A DNA stretch of 64,000 bases from Cryptomeria japonica (GCF_030272615.1 NC_081410.1:112730433-112794432); one strand, 5' to 3'. Counted from the stretch's first letter, positions 33,606 to 47,095 are shown. Notes: generated by a model not told the origin, from the sequence alone. Numbers and translations: made by a program.

Positions 33606-34408
33606 CTTGGGAAGCTACTTTTCTTGAAAAGACTCGAACACTTGGAGACAAAAATGAGTCAACCCGGGAAGCCATCTTTTCCAGAACAGACAATCTCACA
33701 TAAACATGATCAGTAACCCCATTTATGAAAAATGGAAAGTAAAATATGTTGTCCATCGAGGTGTAGAATGGAAGAAGAAGCATCCTGCTCGTTCACGTAT
33801 TGCACATTAAGGAAAACATTATTGTGGGTGATATTCTGAATGGGGCCATAGCTGTTAATTAGGGTTTGTAGCAATGGGTGGGTGAGCAATGATTGTTGGG
33901 CGTGAGGAGGATTTACGGGGATAGCTTCTATTATAACACTCCGCCTCCACATTTCTATGAAAGGTTGCATCGAAACCAGAAACAAGTTTGGAGGATGTCT
34001 GACTACCATGTCTTAAACAAACAAACTTCTTTCCACGCAAACACATAGATGCCCTTTATTCTCCTTTTCCTACAAACACGTAGAGAGAGTGTGTAAGTGT
34101 GGGCAAACTCCTCTCATTTTTTGTAAAACCTAAGGATCCCTTTGATGTCGTTTGTTGAAGAGGAGGTGTTACCACCAACACAACCAACAATACAGTCTGC
34201 CATCCACTATTTTCTTTGGAGAAACATTATGGAAGCTCCTCCTAGGACGTCTTCTCGATGACTCACCTCCTCAAAACTCCTCTATAGTATGTCTTGTCTA
34301 AATACATCAAAAGTCTTAATCAATAGTATCCATAACTAACACGACGGTTAAATTCTCTTTCTTTTTCGCCTTCACCTTACAACCTACACGTGAATCAAGC
34401 CCATATAT
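33606..34408. other. Unassigned sequence between the P450 fragment and a Copia LTR
   Basis: About 800 bp upstream of the P450 fragment in its orientation. Open frames of 63-112 codons exist on the minus strand (for example 33710-34009), but I recognise none. No hydrophobic P450 membrane anchor is visible in any frame. Confidence 0.3.
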
Positions 34409-35641
34409 TGTTAGACAACTCGGATAACCAGTGGACAACTAAGAGGAGCGTGAATCAGTTGTCGATAAATTATAGAACTTTAAGCATTAAAACCTTATTA
34501 CTAAAATACATAAACCAAAAACTAGAATAACAGATATAAGAATTAAGCACAAATAAAAGCCACAAAACATTTAGCAACCATCACAAAAAGTAACACCAAT
34601 ATTTGTACATGGAAAACCCGGTAAAGGGCAAAACCATGGTGGAAAGCCTAACCACAGTCAAATAATACTTTTGCAATAAGTATGTGATTACAAAAAAAGG
34701 GCCTACACATGTAGGAAGGCCAACAGCCTAGAGCGCACTTCTTATCATAAAAGGATCTTCATTGACTACAAATTAAATCCAGACTACAATCCGGAAAGAA
34801 GAGTAAACTGCAAGAATATCATCTCCTATTCCTGAGTACGGTTCTGGTTAAGCTCAATACCAGAGGTCTTAAACATCTTTCACCAACCCAATTCGATCAC
34901 CTATGATCGACCAAAACCTCTGCATATGATTACTACCTTAGTCACACACAAATAATCACATAACCCATAAACCCTATAACATGGTCTACAAATAGATCTT
35001 ACATCACATTTATACCAACCTGGGACCTAAACAATTAGGTCGGCCTCCTAACAGATAATACAATAAATTCATAACATAAACCTGCAATCCAATGATCAAC
35101 CAAACCGGCTTAAGACCAAAACAACATAATCCAATCAATAAATCCAACCAGTAACACATTGCGATCATCCACCAACACGTTACATAAACTGGTCCATAAC
35201 CTAGCAGAATAAGATAACATTAGGTCTGGTCCTAAATGCAACACCACTGATCAACAGGAACATGAACAAGATAACCAACAACATCCCGAAAGCCATCTAG
35301 AAGCCGCACCAACATCACTTATCAAGTACATCAAAAGATCTTCAAAAAAGCTCTGTCAGTAAAATCCTCACCAGTGACCAAATGGCTTACTAGAACAAAT
35401 GATAGCTCTTCAGTCATCAAATCCTAAACCGATTGATCATGTTACACATCTGAATAGAATGAATGACAAATCCAAACCAGTTCCACAAACCAAAGCATAT
35501 CGGAGCGTATGAGATCAATATCATAATCCCACTGCTTTATTAGAACCTATTGAAAACTGGTAAACAACCAAAACAACCGGTGTTACCATCAATGATAAAA
35601 CATCAATGCAACACATACTCAATTCCTCCAATTTGCCAACA
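34409..35641 (-). repeat. 3' LTR of a truncated minus-strand Copia element
   Basis: In minus orientation it begins TGTTGGCAAATTGG at 35641 and ends GTTGTCTAACA at 34409 (1233 bp). A polypurine tract (AAAGGGGGAGAT on the minus strand, 35642-35653) directly precedes the start. The start and the final GATTCAC..CTC block resemble the solo LTR at 15618-17125, suggesting one LTR family. The low-coordinate boundary is approximate. Confidence 0.65.
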
Positions 35642-35653
35642 ATCTCCCCCTTT

Positions 35654-36843
35654 GGCATTGATGACAACACTTGATGTGAAAATCATCCAAGTGCTTAGAA
35701 ATGCCAACAAGTCTCCCCGAAAGGAAGACAACCAATGATCTCCCAAAAGATGATATTACAATGAAGTTAACAAACTCCCCCTATGAATAATATCCCTGTT
35801 AAGGTCTGATCTCTCCCCTTTGACTAATATTCTGTTAAGTTCTATTTTTCACATATATCTCTCCCCCTTTGACATCAATGCCAAAAATATGACATGAACA
35901 TCAAAGAATATCATAAATCCATTGAACCACACAACTGACTACTCCCCCTGAGTAGTAGCACCAACACATCAGTCTAGAATGAATAGTAGTTCTGTAAATG
36001 CATATTGGACTGATGCCAATTAGCATCACTCAGGTCTTTACCAGAGGAGCAGAAACCCCCAATCTGTCTCTGAAGTACTCAAATGATTCCTTAGGAAAAA
36101 CATTTAGTGAAGATATCTGCAATCTGCTCTTTAGTGTTCAGATAAACCAGCCTGACTTCATTTTCTTCCAACTTCTCTTTCAAAAAGTTGTACTTGATAG
36201 ATATGTTCTTTGTCTTAGAATGAAATACCAGATTGTTTGATATGTCAATAGCAACAGAGTTATGACAGTGAGTAACTACCAGTTCATTACAATCCACCCT
36301 TATATCCTTAAACATTTGCTTCATCCATAGAACTTGTGTATAGTTAGTAGTAGCAGCAACATACTCAGCTTCGGTAGTAGATAAAGAGGTACATGACTGT
36401 TTCTTGCTGATCCATGAAACAAGCTTCTTTCCAAGAAAGAAATCTCCACCGGATGTGCTCTTCCGGTCATCAATATCTCCAACCCAATTTGCATTTGTAT
36501 ATGCACATGCAGTGTAAAACCATCATCTTTAGGATACCACAAACCATATTCTATTGTTCCTTGCAAATACCTGAAAATCATTTTTACCACATTCTCATGA
36601 TTCTCTCTAGGATCACTTTGATATCTTGATACAATATAAACTTCATTCATTATATCCGGTCTAGTCTGAGTCAAATATAACAAACCTCCAATCATAGACT
36701 TGTACCTTGTAGGATTTACCAGTGCTGATGCATCTTTTTTTGTCAATTTCTCACTTGTATCCATAGCAGTACCAACCAGTTTAGAATTCTCCATACCAAA
36801 TTTCTTTAACAACTCCCTAGCATACTTAGTTTGACAGTTGTCC
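35654..36843 (-). pseudogene. Copia pol fragment (end of RT plus RNase H), 5' truncated
   Basis: Minus-strand Copia polyprotein C-terminus. Visible motifs: QTKYARELLKKFGMENSK, NPTRYKSMIGGLLYLTQTRP, VSRYQSDPRENH and RYLQGTIEYGLWY. After frameshifts come the RNase H motifs (STTEAEYVAA in another frame near 36370) and KEQIADIFTKCFS ending at 36091. 35654-36090 is the untranslated part before the polypurine tract. The fragment ends abruptly at about 36843, where it joins segment B. Gag, protease, integrase and most of RT are missing. Confidence 0.85.
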
Positions 36844-39800
36844 AACCAGAGTAAATAGAATACATCAAATACTGGCAACTTACATCCTAAATTTTTTGGT
36901 GAGCAATATATAGAAGAAAAAGACACTGGACATATAAGCTGTGAACTAATAGAATATGATCCTTTCTGTAGATAAGTTAAAAAATAACCTTGATAATGGC
37001 CTTAGTACTCTAGAGAAGAAAGATGCTATAAAAAATTATCAAAGTTTTCACACTAATATAATAGAAAATGAATTTTTATGACTTATCCAAATCCACAACA
37101 TTATAATAGCCACATCAATTCTGCTAGTTGATTATTAATGGTGCATTAATATCAACCAAATTTAATATGGTATATTCTAATTCTTTTTCAAAATTTGTCT
37201 TTAGATTCAAATTACTGAATTTCAATTTTTTTTTTCATAATATATAAAGTGAAAAAAAAAAATACATTTTCATTTTTACAAAATTTTAATTTATTTAAAA
37301 AATAATGATGTTCAATTGATCCACAAATAGTATAATAATAACTAATTAGAGTTCTGCAATAGTATTACTTAACTGTAAGTGCTAATAAAGAGTGCAACAT
37401 GATTGAAGGAGTTTAAATTTTTTTTGCCTTTGAGATATATAAAATTAAAATTAAAGAAATGCTTCTCTATATATAATTATTTGATATGTTAAAATATAAA
37501 TTAAAAAAATAATATTTGACTTTTTAATATAAATTTTATTTTAATTAATTATTATCACACTAAATTCTTTCATAAAATAGTTATGATTATTATTATAAAT
37601 AAATTATATATAATATAATTATTATGAAATCTTTTAAAAATATAATTTTATATTTTATATTTTGAATCCTAATATTTATTAGTTGGAAGTGGACAGTTTG
37701 AATTGTGTGTTCTTCAAGTCTCTGACATTGACTGAATTTTTACCAAGAATAAACAGATTTACAGCGACTGCTAACCATGGCGTTAAGTACCAAAATCAAA
37801 CTCATGAAAAAAGGCTGTAAAAAATAATTAAAAAATCCAGCGATGTTTACATGAAAAAAGAAAAGTATGTTGGATATCTAAGCTGGTAGTAGATAGAAAT
37901 CTGTGAGAAATGGATGAGAAATCAATATACAGTAACTCAAGTTAACTGTTAGCAGATTACACATATCTGTCTAGATCATGGATTTAATCACAGATATTCA
38001 ATGTTTATGAATGAACCATGTATTGTCTGCAGAAAAGATGAAAAATGTAATCTGTTTTAACTATGCAGATACCCAAGTCTGGAACCTTAACAAAATCATT
38101 CAAGAACAGAATAACTTAATAAACACATATCAGAATACCCACACCTAACATTGTATGCATGTGAAACTCAAGTATTGAAGTTTCCTTTCACAGTCCACCC
38201 ATTCATTCTTCTTCTTCAAACTATCGTTGAGAAATCAATTCAGTGTGTGATAGTGATTGAAAGTTGTATTTGGCCTCATGGGGATGCCATGGATGAGAGG
38301 AAAAGTGTATGAATCGATCTTGAACTACCTTCCATGTGTAAACAACCAGTCAATCTAGTGCTCTTTGATGCCGACACTTCTAATAAGGGCATCATAGAGA
38401 TCAAACTTCGGCCCCACAAAAAAATGATGGTTTATTATAGAAAGAACATAAACATGTGGTAGAGCTTCGACTCCCTCATAGATTCTCTTGGTTATTTTCT
38501 TTATCAAAATGTGACATATATATGTACTTTTACTCCATTTTCTTTATGTAGTCATATAAACTATTAAGAATCTTTTCTAGTCTTAAATGTGACATATATA
38601 TGTACTTAGACAACTTAGTGTTAAATTTATGATTTTTCAAACTTTTAATACCAAATTCATTATTCTAAAATACAATACTTTTAATTGGAAAATCTAGAAT
38701 ACACTTATATTTGACATTCTTTCCAAATGGAGATCTTAATATAAAATGAATTGTTAATGACTCTAATCTAAATTAGGTTAGTTGATCAAAGTTTAACAAT
38801 GTTATATTATAGTTCCTTCTCAAAAATTGTATTAAGGCTCCAAATTTTAAACCAACCATAATGTAGAAAAAATAGTTCTAAAATTTGTAAGTTAAAAAAT
38901 ATATATTTTCACTCTATAAAATCAAATTTATTTTAAAAAGAAAATAACAATAACTTTCAATTGATCCACAAACAATTTAATAATAAATAGCTAGGGTTTC
39001 TACAATAATATTGCTTGCTAATAAAAAATACAACATGATTGAAAAATAATGCCTTTGAACCTTTTAAGATATATTAAATTAAAATGAAAGAAATGTTTTT
39101 CTATATGTACTGGTACACCATTTACCATTGTTTATATCTATACAATTTCATTTAGTTGTTATTTCAATCTTATAAATACAACTTTTCATATAGCGAATCT
39201 AGTAGCAACAACAATAGTAGCTGCAACTTCTCGAAACCAATGATCCAACAACATGTACTATTTTATGGCCTTCAATCCAACTACATCCAACTATCTTTTT
39301 AGTTCTGCTCTTTCATCAATCTACTTACTATTTGAAACTCACACACCTGATCACTTCCACATAGATATTTTTGAGTAGATCATGAGTTGTAGTCTTATAG
39401 CATTTTTGGACTCAAAATGTAGTGTTGGAAATACTAAGCCTATATTCATATATTATCTATAGGCACCAAGGAAACATGTCCACATAACTAAAGGTTCTTC
39501 AACAAATCATTTTTCTGCATATCCTGAAATCGTTGCAGCCATGAGACCACATTTTTTTTAGGAATACTATCATGTTTTGTTTATGCTTTGATCTTGAAAG
39601 TTTCTATAGTCTTTTCACCAAATATTGAAAACCATAAATAAATTTCACTATTCAAAATATCCTTGTACCCTTCTAATTGTTGATCTTTCACCTCCCTTTC
39701 CTTTTGTTTTGTACCCATTTAGTTTTTAGGCTTGACATGTTTTTTAAAGATTTCAGTGGCAAGCGAGATTGCTTCTTGGCCTTCAATTCTCTACTTCTTT

Positions 39801-40735
39801 GAAAGTCCAATCCCCTAAAACCTCTGCAAAGAATATGATTGAATCCCTTTCTGGTAAACCATGCATAAAGTTGATACTTAATATTAACAACCAATTTCAA
39901 GATTGTGTAGAAACTCATTGCTCATTTCCCGCTGCTACTAGAAGTAGGGTCCTCATTATTAAAGATTGGAAAAGTCCTATTGCTTTAAAAAAGACATAAG
40001 TTCCTATCTCCATTACTCAACCCCATGGATACTAAGCAGACAAAAATGATGCTATTGCTATCAATCAATATAATTAATTTAGGAGTACAGGGTTTTTAAG
40101 AGCAAATTAAGAATAATGATTCTATTTTAGAAGCACTTAAATTCGTTGTTGAAGTATTCTCGGTACTAATAGATCACAATTACTTCCACCATGTTCAAAG
40201 AGGAACTTAAATTGGTTGTTGAACTCTTCTAGGTAATGAGATAGTACCTCTTTAGGATTCCCAAACTTGTAAACCTACAACTGACTATGTTAACTTCAAC
40301 TTTGATGGTGCTATTATGGTGGAATAGAGAAATCATTTTGTCTAGATGATATTTCCAAATACAGTGTTTATTTGTTTCTTCCTATTCCACTCCAATGAAT
40401 GAAAAGATCATAAATTTAACTTTTTCAAAATTTCATTTTGCAGAAATCAAATCCAACAAATGACAAGGTCATCTTTAATTTAAATTACAAATGAGTGTCA
40501 CTAATAAATGCAGTTTTTATATTTTTTGATTTGCACCCTCTAATATATTATTCAAAGTATATTTGCACCTCCTTTTGATACAAGTACTAGTATTTATCAA
40601 TTGTTGAATAAAAGTAAATAGTTTAAATAATGTATTAACTGGATTTTATTTTAAAAAACATATTTATAATTACTATTAACCAACATCAAAAATCTAAAAC
40701 TATGATGGTTCTAAGCACCAAAATCAAACTTATTA
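36844..40735. repeat. Low-copy repeat unit 2 (segments B-C-D-E-F without insertions)
   Basis: This paralogue carries no LINE 1, SINE or LINE 2. 36844-36930 continues B, 36940-37660 is C, 37700-38340 is D, 38480-39100 is E and 39208-40735 is F. It provides empty sites for LINE 1 (about 37141-37230), the SINE (39030-39040) and approximately LINE 2 (39082-39208). It also lacks the polypurine tract between C and D. No convincing gene is visible. Confidence 0.85.
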
Positions 40736-42720
40736 AAATCAACTAAAAACATTAATGTTTTTGAATAAGGCAAAACAGGTTTTGATGGGCCCTTGAAACC
40801 CATTACAACCAAAAGATCAAAATATATACATTAAAGCGCAACAACACACAAAAGGCAACACCTAAGAAAAGGACATCTGATGAGCGAAAACACCAGCAGA
40901 CTAGAGACAACTAATAAAAAACAAAAAGGACTGGCAGAAAGAGCTCAGATTTAGGTTAAGTTCTGAAGTAATTCAACAGCTTCCAGCTCCAGTTGTTCCA
41001 TATTATCAACTGCCCGCTTGATTTCCTCAATTTCCTTGCTATGGCTTTGCATCTTTCTGCTACTCACCCGCATTCTTCTTCCAAGCCCAGTATCCTTATC
41101 CTCTGGGGCATCTTCCTTCACTTCGATGATGCATGCTAAAGCCTTATCCCTATGATAATTCTCAAGCTTACTGATAAGAGCCTTCATACTAGCAGAGGCA
41201 GCCTTAAGAATCTTATGAATTTTCTCACCAATCTTTTTGAGCATGTTCTCAAATCCATCAAGTCTTTTTTCAGTAGCCCCTGCTCTATTCTCCAGGCTAA
41301 GAAAGCTATTTCAATTGGCATTGATGATCTCCTTTGAATTACTAATAGCTTTGGTAAGCTCACTGAGACAATCAAGGAGAGAATTGAATTTACTAGAGCC
41401 TAAAGCTTCTAAAGTCTCAATTTTTCCTGCTTCTTGGGCTTGATTGGTTTTAATGTCAGTAATTTCCTTTTGTAGCCAGAGGAGTACCTTTTTGAAGCTA
41501 TCCATGCCGTTATTGATATAGAGGTCAATATCCAGGTGATGCTCTTCCTGGATCTTGTCACCAGCAGTCTCAAGATTCACTTCAAGTCCCACCTGCTTGA
41601 CATCAAATCTCTGAGATTCTTTCATGGCTGTATCCTCCCCCATCAGGCCCTTATACTGAGAGTCAGTTGTAAGAGACAATCGATTCTTGGTTCCCACATC
41701 CTTAGTTTTAGGAGTCTTTCTTTTCTGCTCCTGGCTCACAAGGATTTAGAACCTCCTCGCTTTCAGTATCCATGTCGTTATTAGTCTCATTATCCTCATC
41801 ATACCAGCTATCCTCATCCTCCCCTCTCTGCTTCTTTTTGGCCAACCCTTTATTCTGTTTCCCATGCTCTATTTTTTTTTTTTTTGCTTGAACCAGCAAT
41901 TTGGGGGTCATCCTCTACCTTAGCTTCCATGTCACAGCCTTCACCTTCCTCATCATCAGAGTCGTCGAGATCCTCTTTCGTCTCAAAAACCTTGGCTATA
42001 TTCAGATGGATTGTGGTGTTCTTGATGTGATTATACAGAATCACCATCAAACCTTCATGCATTGCTGGGTTGATATTGGGGTTGGATATAGCATCCTTGA
42101 TCCCAACATTAAAGGCACAAAAAAGACAATATGGCATATAAATTTTATCTTTATACCTAAGGTGATTTAGTAAGACAAAATGGTAGCTGTAAACCCTGGT
42201 ATATCTACCATCGAGAGTGATAAATTCCATTATAGCAAGAAAAAACCTTCGTCAAATTAACTTAATTACCTTTGGCGAAAAGTAGGTATGGATGCCCTTC
42301 ACCAGTCTGGCTTTCTCCTCCTCATCCTTCAGGAATTTCTTCACGACAACATTTGAAATCTTTCTGTCACTGTAGAACTTGATGCTGTGCATCAGAAGAC
42401 TCGTTGCCTCAGTGATGATAGCTTCAGTCACCTTGACAGTCCTGTTGCCTATGGTTAATGTGCCTTTATTCCATCCCTTCTTGAAGATTCTCGTAATTTC
42501 GGGCTGTTTCTCCTGCATGCGCTCCATGAAATCAGTCATCTTGGCAGCTTGAAGAACTGCCCAGACTTGTGGATGGTTCCTCCATTTATCAATGGTAGTA
42601 GCCTCCGTTCTCTTGCATTTTCCACCCATAATGTTATTGATATCCACCGTCTGTAAATTCCAGCAAATACCTTTCTTCACAATAAACTTTTTGTGGCAAA
42701 ACCACTAGAATTTTGTGGGA
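40736..42720 (-). pseudogene. Unassigned broken gene: conserved N-terminal block, acidic linker, coiled-coil C-terminus
   Basis: Minus-strand gene of roughly 590 codons. 42720-42252 reads KKFIVKKGICWN onward with a W.NHPQVWAVLQAAKMTDF motif. 42230-41850 has MEFITLDGRYTRVYSYHFV (first residues), LPYCLFCAF-like and INPAMHEGLMVILYNHI motifs, then an acidic D/E-rich stretch and a lysine run. A 14-T homopolymer at 41872-41885 marks a frameshift. A second frameshift follows near 41730, and the C-terminus (41739-40951) is rich in K/E/L heptad-like sequence. 40755-40950 resembles a LINE-type 3' UTR (GGTTGTAATGGG on the minus strand). I do not know the family. The C-terminus is related to 47300-47720. 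Confidence 0.55.
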
Positions 42721-44192
42721 GTTTCTAATACTTCTGCTTGAGAGGGAAAAAAACACCCATAAATCATGCAAAGTGATCCTACAATAATTACTGTACCTCC
42801 TTCTTGGCTGCATACCAAACTAGCTCCTGCTGCCACGACCTCTCCTAACACCTCGGGAAATGATTTCAAATCTGGCCTTGCTTTCAATGTAATCTTTCAT
42901 AAGTTAAGCTATCACGTACCACACAAGGGATCTCCCCTTTGCAATTCCAAGTCATAACTTGCTCGCTGCGTACTGCCTCATTGGCAGCCCAGTCAACACA
43001 CCTGTTGGCCTCTTTGCAAACATGGGAAATGTGGCATTTTCAAATCCTTGAAGCAACTCCATGGCAGAGTCAATGATGTTTTTAATTGCCCATGAGGGTT
43101 GGTGTTTACCTAGGAGGCATTTAATAATGTTTTTAGAGTCACCTTCCAACCATAACATGTTGACCCCCAAATTATAGGCTAATTTAATTGTTTGGAGGGT
43201 GCCCATAACTTCCACTAGATGATTGGTATGAATTCCCAAGGGATAGGCAACCACCCTAGTACAAAAGCCAACACAATTTCGGATAACACCACCGCAACCA
43301 GCAGGTCCAGGGTTTCCTTTCGCCACACCATCAAAGTTGGCCTTAAACCAATCATTAGGGGGAGAAGACCAACAACTCATACTTCTATTGATTTGGTTGA
43401 TGTTGGTACCTATATGGGCTGGGATATTCCAACACTTGAGAACATCAAAATCCTCCTTATTATTACAATAAAGCACCCCCCCTGACTATCACATGTTCTA
43501 CACAATTATTTTTTTATCTTGGTCCACACCACTTCATAGGTGTTAATATCATTCCTGAATATTCTATTATTCCTCTCTTTCCATATCCCTGAAAGGATAT
43601 GGGCAAATGAAAACTTCCATCGATTTCTTATGGTGAGGTTATTGGTAGAGTATAACTTTTGAAACAATCCTTAATCTCCTTAGGGAAGACCTAATTCATC
43701 CCCCACATTTGAAAAAACATCCCCCAAATAGGAAGAACAAAAGGACAGTGTATAAAGATATGGTTCATAGATTCCTCATTATTATGACATACATAACATC
43801 TGTTAGGGATGCAAAAGCCCCTCTTTCTCAAATTATCAGTAATAAGAGTCTTATTTTGCAAAAGGATCCACAAAAGAGATATTGATTTTAGGAATTAAAC
43901 CTGGATACCAAGCCTTAGCCCAGCAAGGAGTAGGGTCTTGGGATTGAGCCAACAAAAGGAAAATAGATGAGAATGAATAAGTCCCTGAAGATGTCCCTCT
44001 CCACACCATGTGGTCTTCCCTTCTGGTATTTAAGATAGCATGGTTGATCATTAAGTTTACCTACTTTAGTTTAGGATTAATAGAGCTGAGGTCCACCCAC
44101 TTTTGATCTTTCCATTAATCAGCCACTTTAGCACCAAGCTTCTCTTTACAATTATGGATGAGCATCTGAGAGGCATTCTTATTAGAAATGAA
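42721..44192 (-). pseudogene. L1 LINE fragment 3: zinc-binding region and RNase H
   Basis: 3' part of another L1 ORF2 on the minus strand. Block 44051-43691 has DHMVWRGTSSGTYSF, CYVCHNNEESMNHIFIHCPF and WGMFFQ, the zf-RVT region. Block 43476-42952 has the RNase H motifs FKANFDGVAKGNPGPAGCGG, WLEGDSKNI and, in another frame, an ANRCVDWAANEAV-like end. It begins abruptly at about 44192 and replaces the continuation of the upstream unassigned gene. Its low-coordinate boundary with the neighbouring gene is unclear (42690-42890). It is diverged from both other LINEs here. Confidence 0.8.
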
Positions 44193-44910
44193 TGAGGAAA
44201 AGTAAAAAAAGGTGTTGGTATATGTGTTCTGAATATCAGCGGTCGACATCATCAGATGCATAGGCATCTTGGTCTATAAATTGATTCCCAACACTTGGAA
44301 AACTACAAAGTAGGTGTTTATAAAATAGTTCTCAAAAATTTCATAATCAAAGGGCTTGACATCTGTCCTCCAAAATGAAATAGGCTTCCCTTCCTTCTTC
44401 TCCCTTCTATGTAATGGAAGTTATTTTACCTTGAAGCTACCTTTGTCTCACTTGTATTCCCTCTCTAAAGATACAAAGTCAATAGGCATGTCGACATTAG
44501 GGTTTAACATAAATTTTTCACACACAGATCCCCTATTAAACCCAACCAAAAAACACCTTTCTGCATGTAGACAGACCTAGTGTCTTGATTATAGCTTTTT
44601 GCCACTGCTCTAATTAGGTGTACATTGACAAAAACGTTTGGGACAACAAGCTTTCCCAAATCCAATCTCCATGCATTGTTCATTGGTATTGGGGCTCTAC
44701 TCTTTTTCATAAGAATACATGAACAATTTCCTTCCACTAATTGGGATGTAGGGATCCCCACAGGATGCTTCCCTATCCACAAGTCTATCAGATTCAATAC
44801 TCGTACCCTGGGCATTCTTTCCCGTTTCGATGATCCAAGAAATTGAGCAATAATATCTTCATCTAGGGCCCTCTTATTATTATCTTTTTAAAAATTTTGA
44901 CCCATCTTAA
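44193..44910 (-). pseudogene. N-terminal fragment of an unassigned gene family (second copy at 57.7-58.5 kb)
   Basis: Colinear with 57700-58490 at high similarity on the minus strand. Reading from about 44905: KRALDEDIIAQFLGSSK, MPRVRVLNLIDLWIGKHPVG, CSCILMKKSRAPIPMNNAW and LGKLVVPNVFVNVHLI. After a frameshift come LNPNVDMPIDFVSLEREYK and KEGKPISFWRTDVKPFDYE. It is cut at about 44193 by LINE fragment 3. No family recognised. The protein-like composition and conservation in two copies show that it was once coding. Confidence 0.6.
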
Positions 44911-45315
44911 AGAAAATAGGGTTTTAAGAAAATGTAGAAACTAGGCTTCCTAGGGAAATTGAATAATCAATTTTTTAATACAATTTAATGAATCTTTAGC
45001 CTTTATACTATACAATTTCAACAACTAAGCCATAGAAAACTGAGAAGACCCTTTAGTAGCTAGAAACAAACAAACCCTATGCAAAATCAAACCCTTGTAA
45101 CTTTACGATTTACCTGTAAATTTTTAATTGGTTGCATTGCTTCAATTATTGTGTACACTCACTCTTCTTAGTTCTTAGCTTTTCGATTAGTAATGTCAAT
45201 AGAGATGACCATTAACACACGAAGCAATAGCCTGCAAATTGCAACTAAGTCATTCTTTGTAGCTTTGAAATTGGACCGTTTGATCTTCATCGATGTTATT
45301 TCTCATGATAGCATA
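44911..45315. repeat. Non-coding upstream flank shared with 58491-58905
   Basis: About 400 bp without coding potential, colinear with 58491-58905 (for example the block around GAAACTAGGCTTCCTAGGG). It lies upstream of the unassigned gene in both places, so it could hold that gene's 5' UTR and promoter. No clear promoter motif stands out. Confidence 0.55.
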
Positions 45316-46575
45316 TTGTTAATATGACCCACCATATGAATATCCGATAGAGTAAAGCAATATGATTTGATGGAAAAAAAATTAAAAAAATTTGTTTTCA
45401 ATGAACTTTAAAAAGCCTTAATTCGAGCTAGGGTCCACCTTGACACGTATCTCAATTCCGGTTACAATTTGTACAAATTTTGTTTTTTCAGAACTTAGGC
45501 CCAGGATTGGACCTAAAGGCCGGTCCCACATGACAAAGGAGATCCATTGCTCACGGCTCAACCAATTATAATTCATCGCTAAGGCTCTCATGATACTATA
45601 GAAATATGACATTTGTCTCAATTCTTGCAGATGTGGTGCATGGGCCCCACCAAAGATGACAATGCACACTTGGACCAATAAACGAGCTTTCATAATTATA
45701 AAGTTGTGATATGAAACCCTTGCGGTAGACGATAAAAATATTAAAAAGTAAAAGCATAGTAATTGACAAATTGTGTAATATGACCCACCATATGAATATG
45801 CGATAGACTAAAGCAATGCGATCCGATGGAAAAAGAATTTAAAAAAATAATTTTTAATGAACTTTAAAAAGCCTTAGTTCAAGCTGGGGTCCACCTTTTG
45901 TCAGAACTTAGGCCTGGAATTGGACCTAAAGGCTGATCCCACATAACAAAGGACATCCACGACTCATGGCTCAACCAATTATAATTCATCAATAAGGCTC
46001 TCACAATACAATAGAAAGATGAAATTTGTCTAAGTTCCTGTAGATGTGGCGTATGGGCCCCACTGAGGATGACGATACACACTTGGACTAATATATGAGC
46101 TTTCATAATTATAAAGTTGCGATATAAAAATCTTGTGATAGACAATAAAAATAGTAAAAAATAAAAGATTAGTAATTCAAAAATTGTGTAATCTGACCCA
46201 CCATATGAATATGCGATACACTAAAGCAATGTGATTCGATGGAAATAAAAATTAAAAAATATTATATTTTAATGAACTTTAAAAATCCTTACTCCAAGTT
46301 GGGGACACCTTGACACGCATCTCAGTTTGAGTTACGCTTTGTATGAATTTTGTTTTATTGGAACTTAGGCCCAGAATTCAACCTAAAGGCCGGTCCCACA
46401 TGAGAAAGGACATCCAACGCTCACGACTCAACCAATTATAATTCATTGCTAAGGCTCTCGCGATACAATGGAAAGATGACATTTGTCTTAGTTCTTGTAG
46501 ATGTGGCATATGGGCCCCACCAAGGATGACGATGCACACTTGGACTAATAAAAGAGCTTTCATAATTATAAAGCT
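45316..46575 (-). repeat. Three tandem ~0.43-kb repeats, each with a conserved minus-strand reading frame
   Basis: Units start at about 45318, 45776 and 46191 with TGACCCACCATATGAATAT, giving lengths near 458, 415 and 385 bp. Each carries a minus-strand frame (45693-45418, 46145-45879, 46563-46378). These frames share VQVCIVI..GAH.PHLQELRQ, ALAMNYNWLS and MWD.PLGP. A truncated fourth copy lies at about 58905-59136. Substitutions are partly conservative, hinting at former coding function, but I do not recognise the protein and each frame is under 95 codons. Confidence 0.7.
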
Positions 46576-47081
46576 GTTGATCTATGGGCCTAACCTATCC
46601 ACCTCATTAGCCATAGTATTTACCCTCAACTTATAGACCAAGTGCAGGACATATTCACTTAAGTGATGGCTTTTTTGTCTCCCCCGAAAGGTCTTGTTAG
46701 GCAGTTTATAGGTGTTGCGGGATAGTAGGGGTTTATGTTTTATGCATTCCCCCATCACCCCACAAAGTTTATTTGGCACTTAAGAAAGCTCCGTGAGGTA
46801 GAGGGATACACAGTAACAAGTAAGAAATCATACCTCGTACGGTCCCTTCATCATGCAGTTATGTCTCACGGGGTAGCATGATGTCTATGTTGCTTAGTAA
46901 AATTGGTCTTTACAGAGGTTCTACCGAACTACCAGTCTCCATTATGTTCAATGATATTTTAGGGAATTAGTGTAATTTTGGGGAAATATTAATGTATACA
47001 CGATGCACATCAATATCACGCAAATTGAAAAATTATGTTAAATAAATGAAATTTGAAGACAATGTTTACAATTTAAATTAT
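46576..47081. other. Unassigned intergenic sequence
   Basis: About 500 bp with no convincing open frame, repeat or motif. The only frame (46582-46779, minus, 65 codons) is not recognisable. It ends with the left copy of the 14-bp duplication at 47082-47095. Confidence 0.4.
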
Positions 47082-47095
47082 GCAATTGAAGTGTC

